The notes under the pieces: generated by a model
Database searches by the model: none
Told to the model about the DNA's origin: nothing
What the model saw: only the letters and a program-made list of their open reading frames with translations
Position numbers and translations under genes: made by a program
In this document: one piece after another, positions 1-8,104 of the stretch
Position numbering within the stretch: the stretch's first letter is position 1
Layout of the letters: the number at the start of each line of letters is the position of its first letter
From: Pseudoalteromonas sp. P1-9
GTDB lineage: Bacteria > Pseudomonadota > Gammaproteobacteria > Enterobacterales > Alteromonadaceae
Assembly: GCF_001399975.1 (NCBI RefSeq)
Contig: NZ_LKBD01000045.1
Location: 1 to 32,980 of the forward strand
Length of the DNA: 32,980 nt
Reading direction: 5' to 3'

Positions 1-6
1 AATTTC

Positions 7-79
7 ATTGAGCTTTCTCCTTTTGGTTTGGTCGCCTTGAAGTTTAGCTGTTCGCTAAACTTCGGGGAGAAGGTTCAAT
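7..79. repeat. Two-level inverted repeat (cruciform candidate)
   Basis: The outer arms ATTGAGCTTTCTCC (7-20) and GGAGAAGGTTCAAT (66-79) are complementary except at two positions. Inside them a perfect 10-bp stem GAAGTTTAGC (39-48) / GCTAAACTTC (54-63) closes a 5-base loop. It lies 3 bases before the attC-like site. There is no T-run after it, so it is not an ordinary terminator. Its role is unknown; it could be a second recombination-site-like fold or a mobile-repeat end. Confidence 0.6.
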
Positions 80-82
80 AAG

Positions 83-176
83 TATCAAGCAAATTAACAG
101 GGACAAAAAAGTGTTGGCTGTTTTTTGTGCCTCAAACATTATAGCCAACAATTTTTAGCCCATTATTTGGGCGTTA
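83..176 (+). repeat. attC-like (VCR-type) integron recombination site, candidate
   Basis: The left arm begins TATCAAGC and runs through CAAATTAACAGGGAC to GTGTTGGCTG. The right arm runs from TAGCCAACA through AGCCCATTATTTGGGCGTTA. The reverse complement of the right arm aligns along nearly the whole left arm, with a few unpaired bases, as in folded attC sites. The right end AGCCC-TTA-GGGCGTTA and the left AGGGAC block are also like the Vibrio cholerae repeat as I remember it. The left R box is degenerate (TATC where AAC is expected), so it may be inactive. No integrase gene is in the window. Confidence 0.5.
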
Positions 177-583
177 CGAATGACAGTTGTTGGCACAAAG
201 CTATCCTTCGTCGCTAACACGTTTCTGTCCAAATACGAGTCGGGGAGACCGACACCATATGCCCGAATGCGGAAGTACGATCAAACACGTTTTTGCCCCA
301 AAATCATTTAAAGTAAATACTCCAATATGGCAAGATGGCAAGATGTGAAAAATTTTAAGTCCTTCTCAAATACATATTCAGCTTACTTTATTATCTGAAA
401 GCTTTGCTCTAAATAAACATTGCCTCATCCTGCAGCCCTGTAATGACTAGGTTATGAGTAAATGGCAAGAGTAATTGAGTTTGATAACACTATAGATGAC
501 GTGTAGGTAATAAACTTGCAGGTATTCTAATTGAACGCTATATAACTAATTACTAATTTAGTTTTGTAAAACGTAATATTTAG

Positions 584-1711
584 ATGTTAGAAAAGAGAAA
601 TAATAAGCCTAATCTAAACGTGACTCTTAACAAGGGAAGTAAACATACAAAAAGCTCTGAGTTCCCAAAAGATATTGATGAGACAACACTAATCGACTAT
701 CTAAAGCTCTCAACAGAATACTCTGCGGATGAAGTGTTCTGGATGGAGCCTGATTCCACCATCATATACGTTAATCAATCTGCATGTCTGAAACTGGGTT
801 ATAAGTGTCATGAGCTTATTGGAATGAAGGTCTGGGAGTGGGACCCATTATTTCCAAAAGAAGTTTGGCCGACCTTTTGGGAAGAGCTTAAAAGTTTGAA
901 AAGCGTCGACTTTGAGACTCAACACAAAGGGAAAGATGGTGTGGTTTTTCCAGTTCGTATCAAAGGTCATTACATCAATGTTCACAACAAAGAGTTACTG
1001 TTTGCCTACGTAACCGATATAACCCGAATAAAACACCATGAAGCTGAATTAGAGAGTTACAATAAGCGGCTAGAAGAGGAAGTAAATAAAAAAACACGCC
1101 AGTTAAAAGCTGAAAAAGACTCCGTACAAAAACATGCTAAAAACTTAGAGCGACTCATAAAACAACTTAATGAAACAGTTGAGAAAAATAATTACCTGCA
1201 ACAGCAGCTCTATAATGAAGCTCACACTGATGCATTAACAGGTTTGTATAATAGACGTCACTTGGATGAAATTTGTGCAAAAGAAGTCTCTAGAGCGGAT
1301 AGGTACCATACGCCCTTAAGTGCCATCATGATTGATATTGACCACTTCAAACTAGTAAATGACATGCTAGGGCATCAAGTTGGTGATGAGGTATTGAAAG
1401 AGCTGGCTAATCTTTTGTCTAAAAGAGTGAGAGAGTCTGACGTTTTAGCAAGATGGGGAGGAGAAGAGTTTATTATTTTACTGCCAAATACAGCCACCGC
1501 AGAATGTGAGAGCATTGCTGAAGAGCTGAGGGAGTTGGTTGCTTGTCACGAGTTTGGAGATGTTGGTCAAATTAAAGTCAGTATTGGGGTGACAAAACAT
1601 AACAATGATGAGCCGAGTACTATGCTGATTCACAACGTTGATTTGGCTCTATATCAAGCTAAAAATAAAGGCCGAAATCGCGTTGAAACTTATACTTATG
1701 GAGTAGAGTGA
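584..1711 (+). CDS. PAS-GGDEF diguanylate cyclase
   Basis: Makes the second messenger c-di-GMP from two GTP. The protein has 375 residues: an N-terminal PAS sensor domain at about 37-150 (WMEPDSTIIYVNQSA, then YVTDIT at its end), a charged coiled coil at about 150-212, and a GGDEF domain to the C terminus. The active-site motif is GGEEF at 292-296, and RESD at 283-286 sits exactly five residues before it, the usual inhibitory I-site. There is no transmembrane segment, so it is cytosolic. The signal sensed by the PAS domain cannot be told. Only this ATG gives the full PAS domain, but its ribosome-binding site is weak. With the EAL gene at 11838 it forms a possible c-di-GMP control pair carried by the element. 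A perfect terminator lies 440 bases downstream. Confidence 0.93.
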   Translation: MLEKRNNKPNLNVTLNKGSKHTKSSEFPKDIDETTLIDYLKLSTEYSADEVFWMEPDSTIIYVNQSACLKLGYKCHELIGMKVWEWDPLFPKEVWPTFWEELKSLKSVDFETQHKGKDGVVFPVRIKGHYINVHNKELLFAYVTDITRIKHHEAELESYNKRLEEEVNKKTRQLKAEKDSVQKHAKNLERLIKQLNETVEKNNYLQQQLYNEAHTDALTGLYNRRHLDEICAKEVSRADRYHTPLSAIMIDIDHFKLVNDMLGHQVGDEVLKELANLLSKRVRESDVLARWGGEEFIILLPNTATAECESIAEELRELVACHEFGDVGQIKVSIGVTKHNNDEPSTMLIHNVDLALYQAKNKGRNRVETYTYGVE

Positions 1712-2261
1712 GCTAAATCCTTCTAAACAGGCTTCACATATTCATAAGTAACTATATTTAAGTGTATACCCTGCATTTTATTAGAATAAAATATTTGCAA
1801 AAGCATTCATGCACAGTGGAACGCTGGTGATTATTTGATTACTGATGTGAAATTTACTAAGTAGCCAATCACAACACCAAAGAATAAGGGGCCTCAATAA
1901 TCCCTTTATTTATCATTAATGATCATTATAGAGTGATGGTTCTAACGCATTTATGTCCAAAAATGGGTTGGTTGAACGTCCACTATCATCAATAGTTTAG
2001 ATTATGCTCTGTTAGTAATGGCCTAGCAGTTCAAGCAAAAACAAACCCGCTAATATGCTAGACGGTATGCTTATGTGGTGCTAGAAATCTTATAGCGCCC
2101 ATTATGACTAGCTTTAAGATAAACTGGCTCAGTAAAATGTTTTGCCAAAGAAAAACCCTGGAATCGCAGGGTTTTTAATACCTTGAGCTAATTAGCACCA
2201 CGTACCCCTATCAGCTTGGCTAATATGCGGGTTTGGATTATTATCGAATGTTCAGTACGGT
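1712..2261. other. Intergenic region between cyclase and rep genes
   Basis: About 550 bases without a supported gene. It contains a perfect 12-bp palindrome ATCATTAATGAT at 1912-1923, a weak AATAAGGGG...CCCTTTATT hairpin near 1884-1910 that may end the cyclase transcript, and the strong bidirectional terminator at 2151-2176. Nothing else is recognised. Confidence 0.5.
2151..2176. terminator. Bidirectional rho-independent terminator
   Basis: A perfect 10-bp stem AAAAACCCTG / CAGGGTTTTT with a 6-base loop has a U-tract when read in either direction. It lies between the rightward cyclase gene and the 3' end of the leftward rep gene, and can serve both. Confidence 0.85.
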
Positions 2262-3395
2262 TTACTCTTCTAACAGATTATCCCCATCAAGCACTTCCGC
2301 TTTTGCAAGCAAGCCTTTATGTTTTTTATTTAGAGTGAGAACTTCTTCACAAAACTGGTCTGTTGGAAACACCTTATAAACATAATCACAAATCACGCCT
2401 AAATCATTTTTAACATTTGCGATTGTGTAGTCTTTAATGATGTCTTCTTTTTTTAAATCTTGCATGGTATTCGTCATATCACGACGAATAGCTTTCAGTC
2501 TATTATCCGGTATGTCTTCACTTTCAATAGAGCCAAATTTGATAGAAATTTTCTTCAAAGAAAAGTGATGCTCTTTGCCAGGAGCCGCGTATTTAAACAT
2601 TTGATACAAACGAAGAGATAACCATCTAGATAAGGTACGCTTAAAAGATTGCACCCGGTCGAAGTAGTAACCGCGATAACCAATGGTTTCTATTTGCTGA
2701 GACATAAACTCATTGAGAACAGCAATGCATTTTACGTTAGCCTTACCGCTAGAGCCTGAAAAGTGAATACTGCTCAAGTAGTTCATTTTGGACTCACTAT
2801 AAGTATCTTCACCTGTGTTTTCGTCTTCGATGCGATATTTTAATGAGAGCTCACTACCCTTTAAAATATTTAAGGCTTCTTTTATTTCTGTTGCTGATAA
2901 TGTTTGATTAACGGATTTAAGCTCGTTTTGAATTTCTCTAATAGAAAAGTAAACAGCGTACCGTTCACCCATTTTCCCGCTGAGTTTGGCAATTTTCCCC
3001 TGACTGGCCAACCTTACTAAGGCGCGTTCAACTTTTTCTTCGCGATCGCCAGGCCATGCAAAATAATCGGAGTCTTCACCCCTAATTAAAGCTGGGTTAA
3101 TATCAATAACCCCTTCATAGAGTTTCTTTTCTATCCTTTCGCTTATTTTACGCGAAACAACGACCCTATCATCAGCATCTTTAATTCTTACATGTTTTCG
3201 TTGGTTTCTAATGAATCGTGACCAAAGATCGTAGCCAACAAATGTGTTACTAAATGAATTTTTAAGACCTTCACCAGAGATTTTATTATCTACAAACAGG
3301 CTTAATTGTTCGACTTGAGATGCGTTCTCGATAGTCTTAATGTCCTGACGAATCGTGTCTGGTAGATTTGCAATATTTATATCTTTTGCGGTCAT
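2262..3395 (-). CDS. Plasmid replication initiator, Rep_3/RepB family
   Basis: Binds origin iterons and starts plasmid replication. The protein has 377 residues, in the range for RepB/RepE-type initiators. The central to C-terminal part carries the family pattern: a basic YRGYYFDRVQSFKRTLSRWLSLRLYQMFKY segment (abbreviated here by its first half, YRGYYFDRVQSFKR) followed by HFSLKKISIKFG and RRDMTNTMQDL, as expected for two winged-helix domains. The gene points away from the origin, which begins about 70 bases upstream of its ATG. A GGAG ribosome-binding site is placed 9 bases before the start. The first iteron is only about 72 bases upstream, so Rep may repress its own promoter, as is usual for this family. 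The exact incompatibility group cannot be told. Confidence 0.9.
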   Translation of the reverse strand: MTAKDINIANLPDTIRQDIKTIENASQVEQLSLFVDNKISGEGLKNSFSNTFVGYDLWSRFIRNQRKHVRIKDADDRVVVSRKISERIEKKLYEGVIDINPALIRGEDSDYFAWPGDREEKVERALVRLASQGKIAKLSGKMGERYAVYFSIREIQNELKSVNQTLSATEIKEALNILKGSELSLKYRIEDENTGEDTYSESKMNYLSSIHFSGSSGKANVKCIAVLNEFMSQQIETIGYRGYYFDRVQSFKRTLSRWLSLRLYQMFKYAAPGKEHHFSLKKISIKFGSIESEDIPDNRLKAIRRDMTNTMQDLKKEDIIKDYTIANVKNDLGVICDYVYKVFPTDQFCEEVLTLNKKHKGLLAKAEVLDGDNLLEE

Positions 3396-3466
3396 TTAGA
3401 TAGCTCCATGGTCAAATCCTAAAGTAACTGATATGAAATGAAAGTGAAATAGAGTGATCAAACAAA

Positions 3467-4074
3467 ACATATAGGAGATCTGATCTTTACTCACTAAAGT
3501 TACTTTGGCTGGTAAAGGGTAATTAAGTTAACGCTGACCAGAAGCCAATTTTATGCGAGTTTTAGGTAGAAAATCGAGGTTACTCATAGAAACATATAGG
3601 AAAACTGTTCTGTATAACACTGTAAAGGCAAACATCTAGGAAATGTGATCTCAAAAGCTATAAACATCTAGGAAATGTGATCTCAAACGCTATAAACATA
3701 TAGGAAAGGTGATCTGAGCCTCATTTTTATGAAATTCTTTGCGCATAAACCAGCCTAAATCATCAAATAAGCAATAAAAGTCCTATTTTCCCGTTTTTAT
3801 TTACCTTCACAGACAAACAAAAATGGTTTCATTTAAAAATTTTGCCTGAAACATTGAGGAATTTTAAGCTGTCCGTTCAGATAAACCACAATATGCTTAC
3901 AATTCATACAGAAACATATAGGAAAACTGATCTGTCATTTAATTTGTGTTTTGAATTACTGATAGGAAAACTGATCTGTAATAGCAAAAGAGAGTTCCTT
4001 ATAACCCTTTATCATGTAGGAAATGTGATCTGATATGCCTAATTACCAAGCTACACTGATAGGAAAACTGATCT
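3467..4074 (+). repeat. Iteron cluster A (rep-proximal)
   Basis: Copies of a 20-bp unit with consensus ACATATAGGAAAACTGATCT start at about 3467, 3592, 3632, 3664, 3696, 3914, 3958, 4012 and 4055, all in the same orientation. Variation is mostly at the 5' third (ACATAT, ACATCT, ACTGAT) and in the centre (AAAACT, AAATGT, AAAGGT), while TAGG and GATCT are nearly constant. The spacing is irregular: four copies lie 32-40 bases apart, then there is a gap of about 220 bases. Confidence 0.9.
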
Positions 4075-4232
4075 GCAATACGAAAAACAGGGCTAAACAT
4101 AGAGGATTTCTGCTTTGTAAATCCAATAAATTGCGCATATTTCCATTTTTTTTTGAATCAAAGCCAATTTGTATGTAGTTTAATTGTGTATTTTTTTGCT
4201 GTGAGGAATTTTAGCTTGAGTTGCAAAAGCCT

Positions 4233-4242
4233 TTGTGGATAA
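4233..4242 (-). promoter_or_regulatory. DnaA box
   Basis: TTGTGGATAA is the complement of the consensus TTATCCACAA with no mismatch. It sits between the AT-rich stretch and iteron cluster B. A second site, TGTGAATAA (4404-4412), also fits TTATNCACA. Confidence 0.75.
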
Positions 4243-4274
4243 AGCACTTACAGCTTGTAGTAGATCTGATCTAT

Positions 4275-4507
4275 ACATAGAGGGGATCGGATCTCCTACA
4301 TGAAAAGCCCTAGGAATCATTAACAAAATACGCTTTTCTGTTGATAACTTTACTGTAAAACATATAGGTTTATTGATCTGAAATTAAAATAAGTGGACAA
4401 AAATGTGAATAACTAGTTTGTAACTTATTGAATTTAAAAGATACATATAGGAATACCGATCCAAACCATATAGGAGGTGTGATCCAATCTGCTAGGAATT
4501 CAGATCC
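4275..4507 (+). repeat. Iteron cluster B (clamp-proximal, more degenerate)
   Basis: Further units of the same orientation start at about 4275 (ACATAGAGGGGATCGGATCT), 4360, 4443, 4466 and 4488, with a weaker one near 4096. The last three end in GATCC instead of GATCT and are tightly packed 22-23 bases apart. They lie close upstream of the sliding-clamp gene, so Rep binding here could also control that operon. Confidence 0.8.
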
Positions 4508-4557
4508 ATAAAAACAAAATTTCTCCATTTATATCATAGGGTTGAGCCAACAATCAG

Positions 4558-4611
4558 TTACCTTAGTCTTTATACCTTAGATCTTAACCATATTAACCTT
4601 ATTTATTAACC
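4558..4611 (+). promoter_or_regulatory. Repeated TTAACC / ACCTTAG motifs upstream of clamp-PRTRC operon
   Basis: TTAACC occurs at 4584, 4593 and 4606 and ACCTTAG twice just before (about 4560 and 4574), within 54 bases and about 95 bases upstream of the clamp start. The density suggests an operator, perhaps for the ParB protein encoded next or for Rep. The binding protein is unknown. Confidence 0.4.
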
Positions 4612-4704
4612 TTTAAGGAAGTAAGGTGGCAATAAATTTATTTTCAATAACAAGCTGGAATTTAAAAACCTGAGATCATGAGTTGTCCGAAACAGGAGAA
4701 CCAA

Positions 4705-5799
4705 ATGATTAATTTAACATTAAATAATGCAAAAGAATTATTCACTAGACCTTGTGAAATAGCACGTACTAATAAAAGCAGCAATGAATCCCTTAGTTAC
4801 ATCTTGATTAACTCCGATGGCTACAATCTCTCAGCAATTGGTACAAATACAATTAATACGTGTAAAAAGAGTATTCAACACATTTCAGAGCCATTTGTAT
4901 TATGTGTTGATGCAGACCATTTATTAACAGTGCTTGAAAACTTTAATAAAGCCGAGCTCAACATATCAATGGAGCAATTATCTGAAAGCAAAGTAAAAAT
5001 TAAAATTGGTAAGAGTACTGCTCAAATAGCTTGTATTGATGAAGCTATTTATCCAACCCCTATTATTCCAGATGAATCGCTTAATGCATTTAGTTTTTCA
5101 GGCGAAAAATTTATCAAAGAACTAGCGTCTGTGATGTATGCAAAGGCATCAAATAATACAGCTATTTATTTAAACCACGTTGGCTTTTCTGTTAGTCAGG
5201 GGGCTTGCTCTTTAAAAGCCGCAAATGGTCATAGATTAGTAACAAGTGAATTTGAAGTACCTATTCAAACGAATATCAAAGGTATTTTTCCAACAGGGCT
5301 TTGTAATCAACTCATTAAACTATCACCAAAAGGAATTATTAAATTTTTCTACAATCAATCGCAATTCTATTGCAAGTTTGATAACACATTACTTGGTTCA
5401 AATTTTGTATCTGCTGAATTTCCCGATGTATCAAATGCAATTGCAACCGAAGCGACTTGTTCTGTAACTGTTGAGACTCGTTCATTGTATGAGTCAGTCA
5501 GTCGTTTTAAAGCTTTTGTGAAGTCATCAAAAATACCAAAGTTAACGCTGGCTTTTGCAAATGGGGTGTTAACACTAAAAACACGTTCAAGTGATACGAA
5601 TGAGCTTGATGAAGAACTAGAGTTAAATGGTTGGCAAGGTGAAGCTACCCAAGAAGTGAATGTCTCACCAAGTTATCTATTAGACGCGATTAATAACATT
5701 AACTCTGAAAAGACTTCTATCGATTTTACTAAATCAAATTGCATCAAACTAAACGCTATTGATAGCAACCAAGATGCGATTGTTATGGCTATGAGGTAA
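4705..5799 (+). CDS. Plasmid-borne DnaN-like sliding clamp
   Basis: A homologue of the DNA polymerase III beta subunit, a ring that tethers polymerases to DNA. From the ATG at 4705, which has AGGAG seven bases before it, the protein has 364 residues, as in cellular DnaN (about 366); an upstream ATG at 4678 has no such site. Recognisable are YLNHVGFSV and AANGHRLVTSE (compare DnaN YYLNGMLF and ATDGHRLA), SAEFPDV, and a C-terminal VMAMR where DnaN has VVMPMRL. The first domain is very divergent. The changed C terminus lies at the pocket that binds partner peptides, so partner choice may differ. It heads the rightward block that continues into PRTRC ParB 79 bases downstream. Whether it replaces or poisons the host clamp, or serves plasmid replication only, is unknown. 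Confidence 0.85.
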   Translation: MINLTLNNAKELFTRPCEIARTNKSSNESLSYILINSDGYNLSAIGTNTINTCKKSIQHISEPFVLCVDADHLLTVLENFNKAELNISMEQLSESKVKIKIGKSTAQIACIDEAIYPTPIIPDESLNAFSFSGEKFIKELASVMYAKASNNTAIYLNHVGFSVSQGACSLKAANGHRLVTSEFEVPIQTNIKGIFPTGLCNQLIKLSPKGIIKFFYNQSQFYCKFDNTLLGSNFVSAEFPDVSNAIATEATCSVTVETRSLYESVSRFKAFVKSSKIPKLTLAFANGVLTLKTRSSDTNELDEELELNGWQGEATQEVNVSPSYLLDAINNINSEKTSIDFTKSNCIKLNAIDSNQDAIVMAMR

Positions 5800-5878
5800 C
5801 AAGTTTTAAATAAGCACGATTTTTAAAAAATCATACGCTAGTTGTCAGTTAAAAATGAATAACATAAGGCAACTAGCT

Positions 5879-7573
5879 ATGAGCACTGCAATCCAATCAG
5901 GTCAATTTGATTTATTAAAACACACCCAAATCATTCCGTTTTCAATGGGGAATAGTCGTAAGAAAAACAATGCGAGCAAACGTCAGGAACTTAAAGAGTC
6001 GATTAAAGCATCAGGCGGCGTGAATCAACCTGTATTAGTTCGCCCAAGTTCACAAGAGGGCGTTTATGAACTAATTGCTGGCTATGGTCGATATGAATCA
6101 TGTGTTGACTTAGGTTTTGATGTACCAGCTTACATCAAAGACCTATCAGACAGAGAAGCTTTTGAAGCGCAGCTCGCTGAGAATTTAATTCGTGATGACT
6201 TGTCACTTGTTGATGAAGCAAAAGCCGCACAGACTTACTTAGCTCTTTCTGAGGGGGATTATGCAACAGCGTCATCAAAGCTTGGTTGGTCTAAGAAGAA
6301 ATTAGAAGATCGCATTAATTTAAACCGTTGCTCAGAGCGCGTATTAGAAGCGTTATCAGATGACAAAATTCAATTAGGCCATGCGGTTATTTTATCGAGC
6401 TTCACCGAAAACCTGCAAAACGGCACTCTAGATAAAATAATTTCAGAAAACTGGTCTGTAAAGTACCTCAAAGAACGTGCTGGCAAGGCTAAAAAGTTCC
6501 TCCACACCGCGAAATTCGATACAACGAGTTGCAATACTTGTCCGAATAACACAAGTCACCAGATCGGCATGTTTGATATGGGAGCTGATGAAAAAGCGCA
6601 ATGTGCAAAGTTAACGTGTTGGAAAGAAAAAACAAATGAATGGCTCAATTCACAAAAGTTAATTGCAGAAGAAAAGTATGGAAAAGTGCTTTTGTATGTT
6701 GAATGTGGCGAAAAAGATAGAAATACCGTTTCAGAAACCGCAGTTGGCAAAGAGCAATTCAATACTGGTTGCACTGGTTGTGAGTCAAATGTTGTGCTTT
6801 TGGATGATAGGGATGGTCGTCAAGGTCAATTAATTGAATCACAATGCATTGATCAAGTTTGTTTTAAAAAATGCCAGAAGAAGCTGGTGGATGATGCAAA
6901 GCAAGATTTAAATAATGATTCAGCCAACTCTAAAAAACCAAAGAAAAACCCATCGACAAAAACGCCTGAGAAGTCAGTTTCTCAGAAAACGCCAAGTGCA
7001 GTAACTGACAATGAAAAAGCGTTGCTTCATGGCTTGGGCGAAAAACACGCATCAACTCAAGAATGGTTTATTCATGGATTTATGGTTGCTTCTATCAGCA
7101 CAACAACGGGCTACACACCGAGTTATTGTGATAAGAAAGACACATTTGAACAACGTGTACTGAAAGCAAAAGAGCAGCCATTTGAGAGCATTCAACTAGA
7201 GATTGATAAAGCGATTAAAAACTGTGTGAAAGTGAACGCTAAAGCCGTAGATGAGCGCTTCGTAATGAACTCGAAATCATTAATGATTAATACGCTAGCG
7301 TTATTAGATAATGCAAATGAATTAGCAATAGCTGCATGGCAGCCGACAGAAGAAATTCTTAAAGCTTATACCTCTGAGGGTATTAAGTCGCTTTGTAAAG
7401 AAGCTAATTTTGATAAGGCGTTTGATTCTGCCCCAATCAATATTGATAAAAAAACCACATTTAGCAAATTAAGCAATAAATCAAAAGGTGACTTCATTAA
7501 AGGCATTCTAGCATTCGAATTTGATTGGTCGAGTTTCGCCCCATCAACACTATTAAAGCATCTAAATAAGTAA
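5879..7573 (+). CDS. PRTRC system ParB-family protein
   Basis: A large ParB/Noc-type nucleotide-gated DNA-binding protein typical of the PRTRC (ParB-related, ThiF-related cassette) set. The N-terminal ParB domain shows GVNQPVLVRP, LIAGYGRYESC and LAENLIRDDLS, the family boxes; a helix-turn-helix region follows (KLGWSKKKLEDRINLNRCS). The middle is rich in cysteine pairs (CNTCPNNT, CAKLTCW, CTGCES, CFKKCQKK), a probable metal site, and a Lys/Pro-rich linker leads to a C-terminal domain. At 564 residues it is about twice the length of chromosomal ParB. I chose the ATG at 5879 (AAGG before it); 5855 is possible. No ParA is visible, as is usual for PRTRC loci. A terminator follows, so the later PRTRC genes may depend on readthrough or on their own promoter. 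Confidence 0.9.
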   Translation: MSTAIQSGQFDLLKHTQIIPFSMGNSRKKNNASKRQELKESIKASGGVNQPVLVRPSSQEGVYELIAGYGRYESCVDLGFDVPAYIKDLSDREAFEAQLAENLIRDDLSLVDEAKAAQTYLALSEGDYATASSKLGWSKKKLEDRINLNRCSERVLEALSDDKIQLGHAVILSSFTENLQNGTLDKIISENWSVKYLKERAGKAKKFLHTAKFDTTSCNTCPNNTSHQIGMFDMGADEKAQCAKLTCWKEKTNEWLNSQKLIAEEKYGKVLLYVECGEKDRNTVSETAVGKEQFNTGCTGCESNVVLLDDRDGRQGQLIESQCIDQVCFKKCQKKLVDDAKQDLNNDSANSKKPKKNPSTKTPEKSVSQKTPSAVTDNEKALLHGLGEKHASTQEWFIHGFMVASISTTTGYTPSYCDKKDTFEQRVLKAKEQPFESIQLEIDKAIKNCVKVNAKAVDERFVMNSKSLMINTLALLDNANELAIAAWQPTEEILKAYTSEGIKSLCKEANFDKAFDSAPINIDKKTTFSKLSNKSKGDFIKGILAFEFDWSSFAPSTLLKHLNK

Positions 7574-7580
7574 ATATGTG

Positions 7581-7613
7581 ACGGGTTATTTCCTATGAAA
7601 TAGCCCGTTTTTA
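7581..7613 (+). terminator. Rho-independent terminator after parB
   Basis: A 12-bp stem ACGGGTTATTTC / GAAATAGCCCGT with one G-U pair and a 4-base loop is followed by TTTTT. It lies inside the PRTRC block and may lower expression of the genes after parB. Confidence 0.88.
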
Positions 7614-7657
7614 GTTGTTTGATTTAATAAAACCATATTAATTATCGAGGGCAAAAC

Positions 7658-8092
7658 ATGCTTCAATCAATCGCAAATCTAATCAAAGAGTCAGAGGCTT
7701 CTCAAGTACAACTTAATATCAGTGTGCTTGGTGATGAACTGCATGTAATTTTAAACACAAAGCTTGGTGATATGCCTAAAAACGCCAGTAAGGACTTAAT
7801 CAAGTTAAGACAAGCATTGTCATCACCTTTATCGCTTAAAGGCGAAATAGGTAGTGTTGACGTTCAATTTACTGATGTTTTAAGTCAGTTTATTGAAAGT
7901 TATTCTGAAACGGTAGTTCAATACAACAATTTATTAGACGTTAAATCAAAACATGAATCAAACAAAAAAGCGTCAAAAAAACAAACTACACCTACTAGCG
8001 AAGCCATAAATCATGGTTCAAATACGGAAACAGTAAATTATGAAGAACCACAAACAACTGACTTCTTAGACAATGAACCTGAATCACTATAG
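7658..8092 (+). CDS. PRTRC system protein E
   Basis: A 144-residue protein of unknown biochemical role, placed where protein E lies in PRTRC cassettes (between ParB and protein C). The N-terminal half is an alpha/beta-looking domain with VQLNISVLGDELHVILNT, and a KDLIKLRQALSSPLSLKG stretch typical of this family. The C-terminal third is Lys/Ser/Thr/Glu-rich and probably disordered. It has a strong GAGGG ribosome-binding site. Protein C starts 12 bases after its stop, so the two are co-transcribed. Identification rests on sequence style plus order, not on a known activity. Confidence 0.75.
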   Translation: MLQSIANLIKESEASQVQLNISVLGDELHVILNTKLGDMPKNASKDLIKLRQALSSPLSLKGEIGSVDVQFTDVLSQFIESYSETVVQYNNLLDVKSKHESNKKASKKQTTPTSEAINHGSNTETVNYEEPQTTDFLDNEPESL

Positions 8093-8104
8093 GAGTATTT
8101 AGTC

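Larger units (their letters stand above)
1..583. other. Non-coding structured left flank
   Basis: No convincing gene is seen here. The first 300 bases are rich in inverted repeats (7-79, 83-176, and a short GTCGG/CCGAC hairpin near 239-253) and in two similar motifs ACACGTTTCTGTCC and ACACGTTTTTGCCC near 217 and 286. From about 300 to 583 the DNA is AT-rich and holds the upstream region of the diguanylate cyclase gene, whose start has only a weak ribosome-binding site. The structured part resembles integron recombination-site or repeat DNA more than a promoter. Confidence 0.5.
3396..4510. other. Iteron-type origin of replication
   Basis: About 1.1 kb with no gene that matches its surroundings. 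It holds about 14 iterons in one orientation, two DnaA boxes (TTGTGGATAA at 4233-4242 and TGTGAATAA at 4404-4412) and an AT-rich run at about 4116-4210 with T-tracts that is a candidate unwinding element. The rep gene reads away on one side and the clamp/PRTRC operon on the other. This is the classic arrangement of an iteron-controlled plasmid origin, although one of unusual length. Confidence 0.88.

Noticed and set aside
3842..4033. 63-codon open frame inside the origin
   Set aside because: It consists largely of iteron sequence read in one frame and has no good ribosome-binding site.
3467..4507. Repeated 20-bp units as a CRISPR array
   Set aside because: Spacing is irregular, repeats are degenerate, no cas genes are present, and the rep gene, DnaA boxes and AT-rich DNA point to iterons.
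6370..6774. Two leftward frames of 60-72 codons opposite parB
   Set aside because: They lie wholly within the conserved parB coding sequence and show no independent support.
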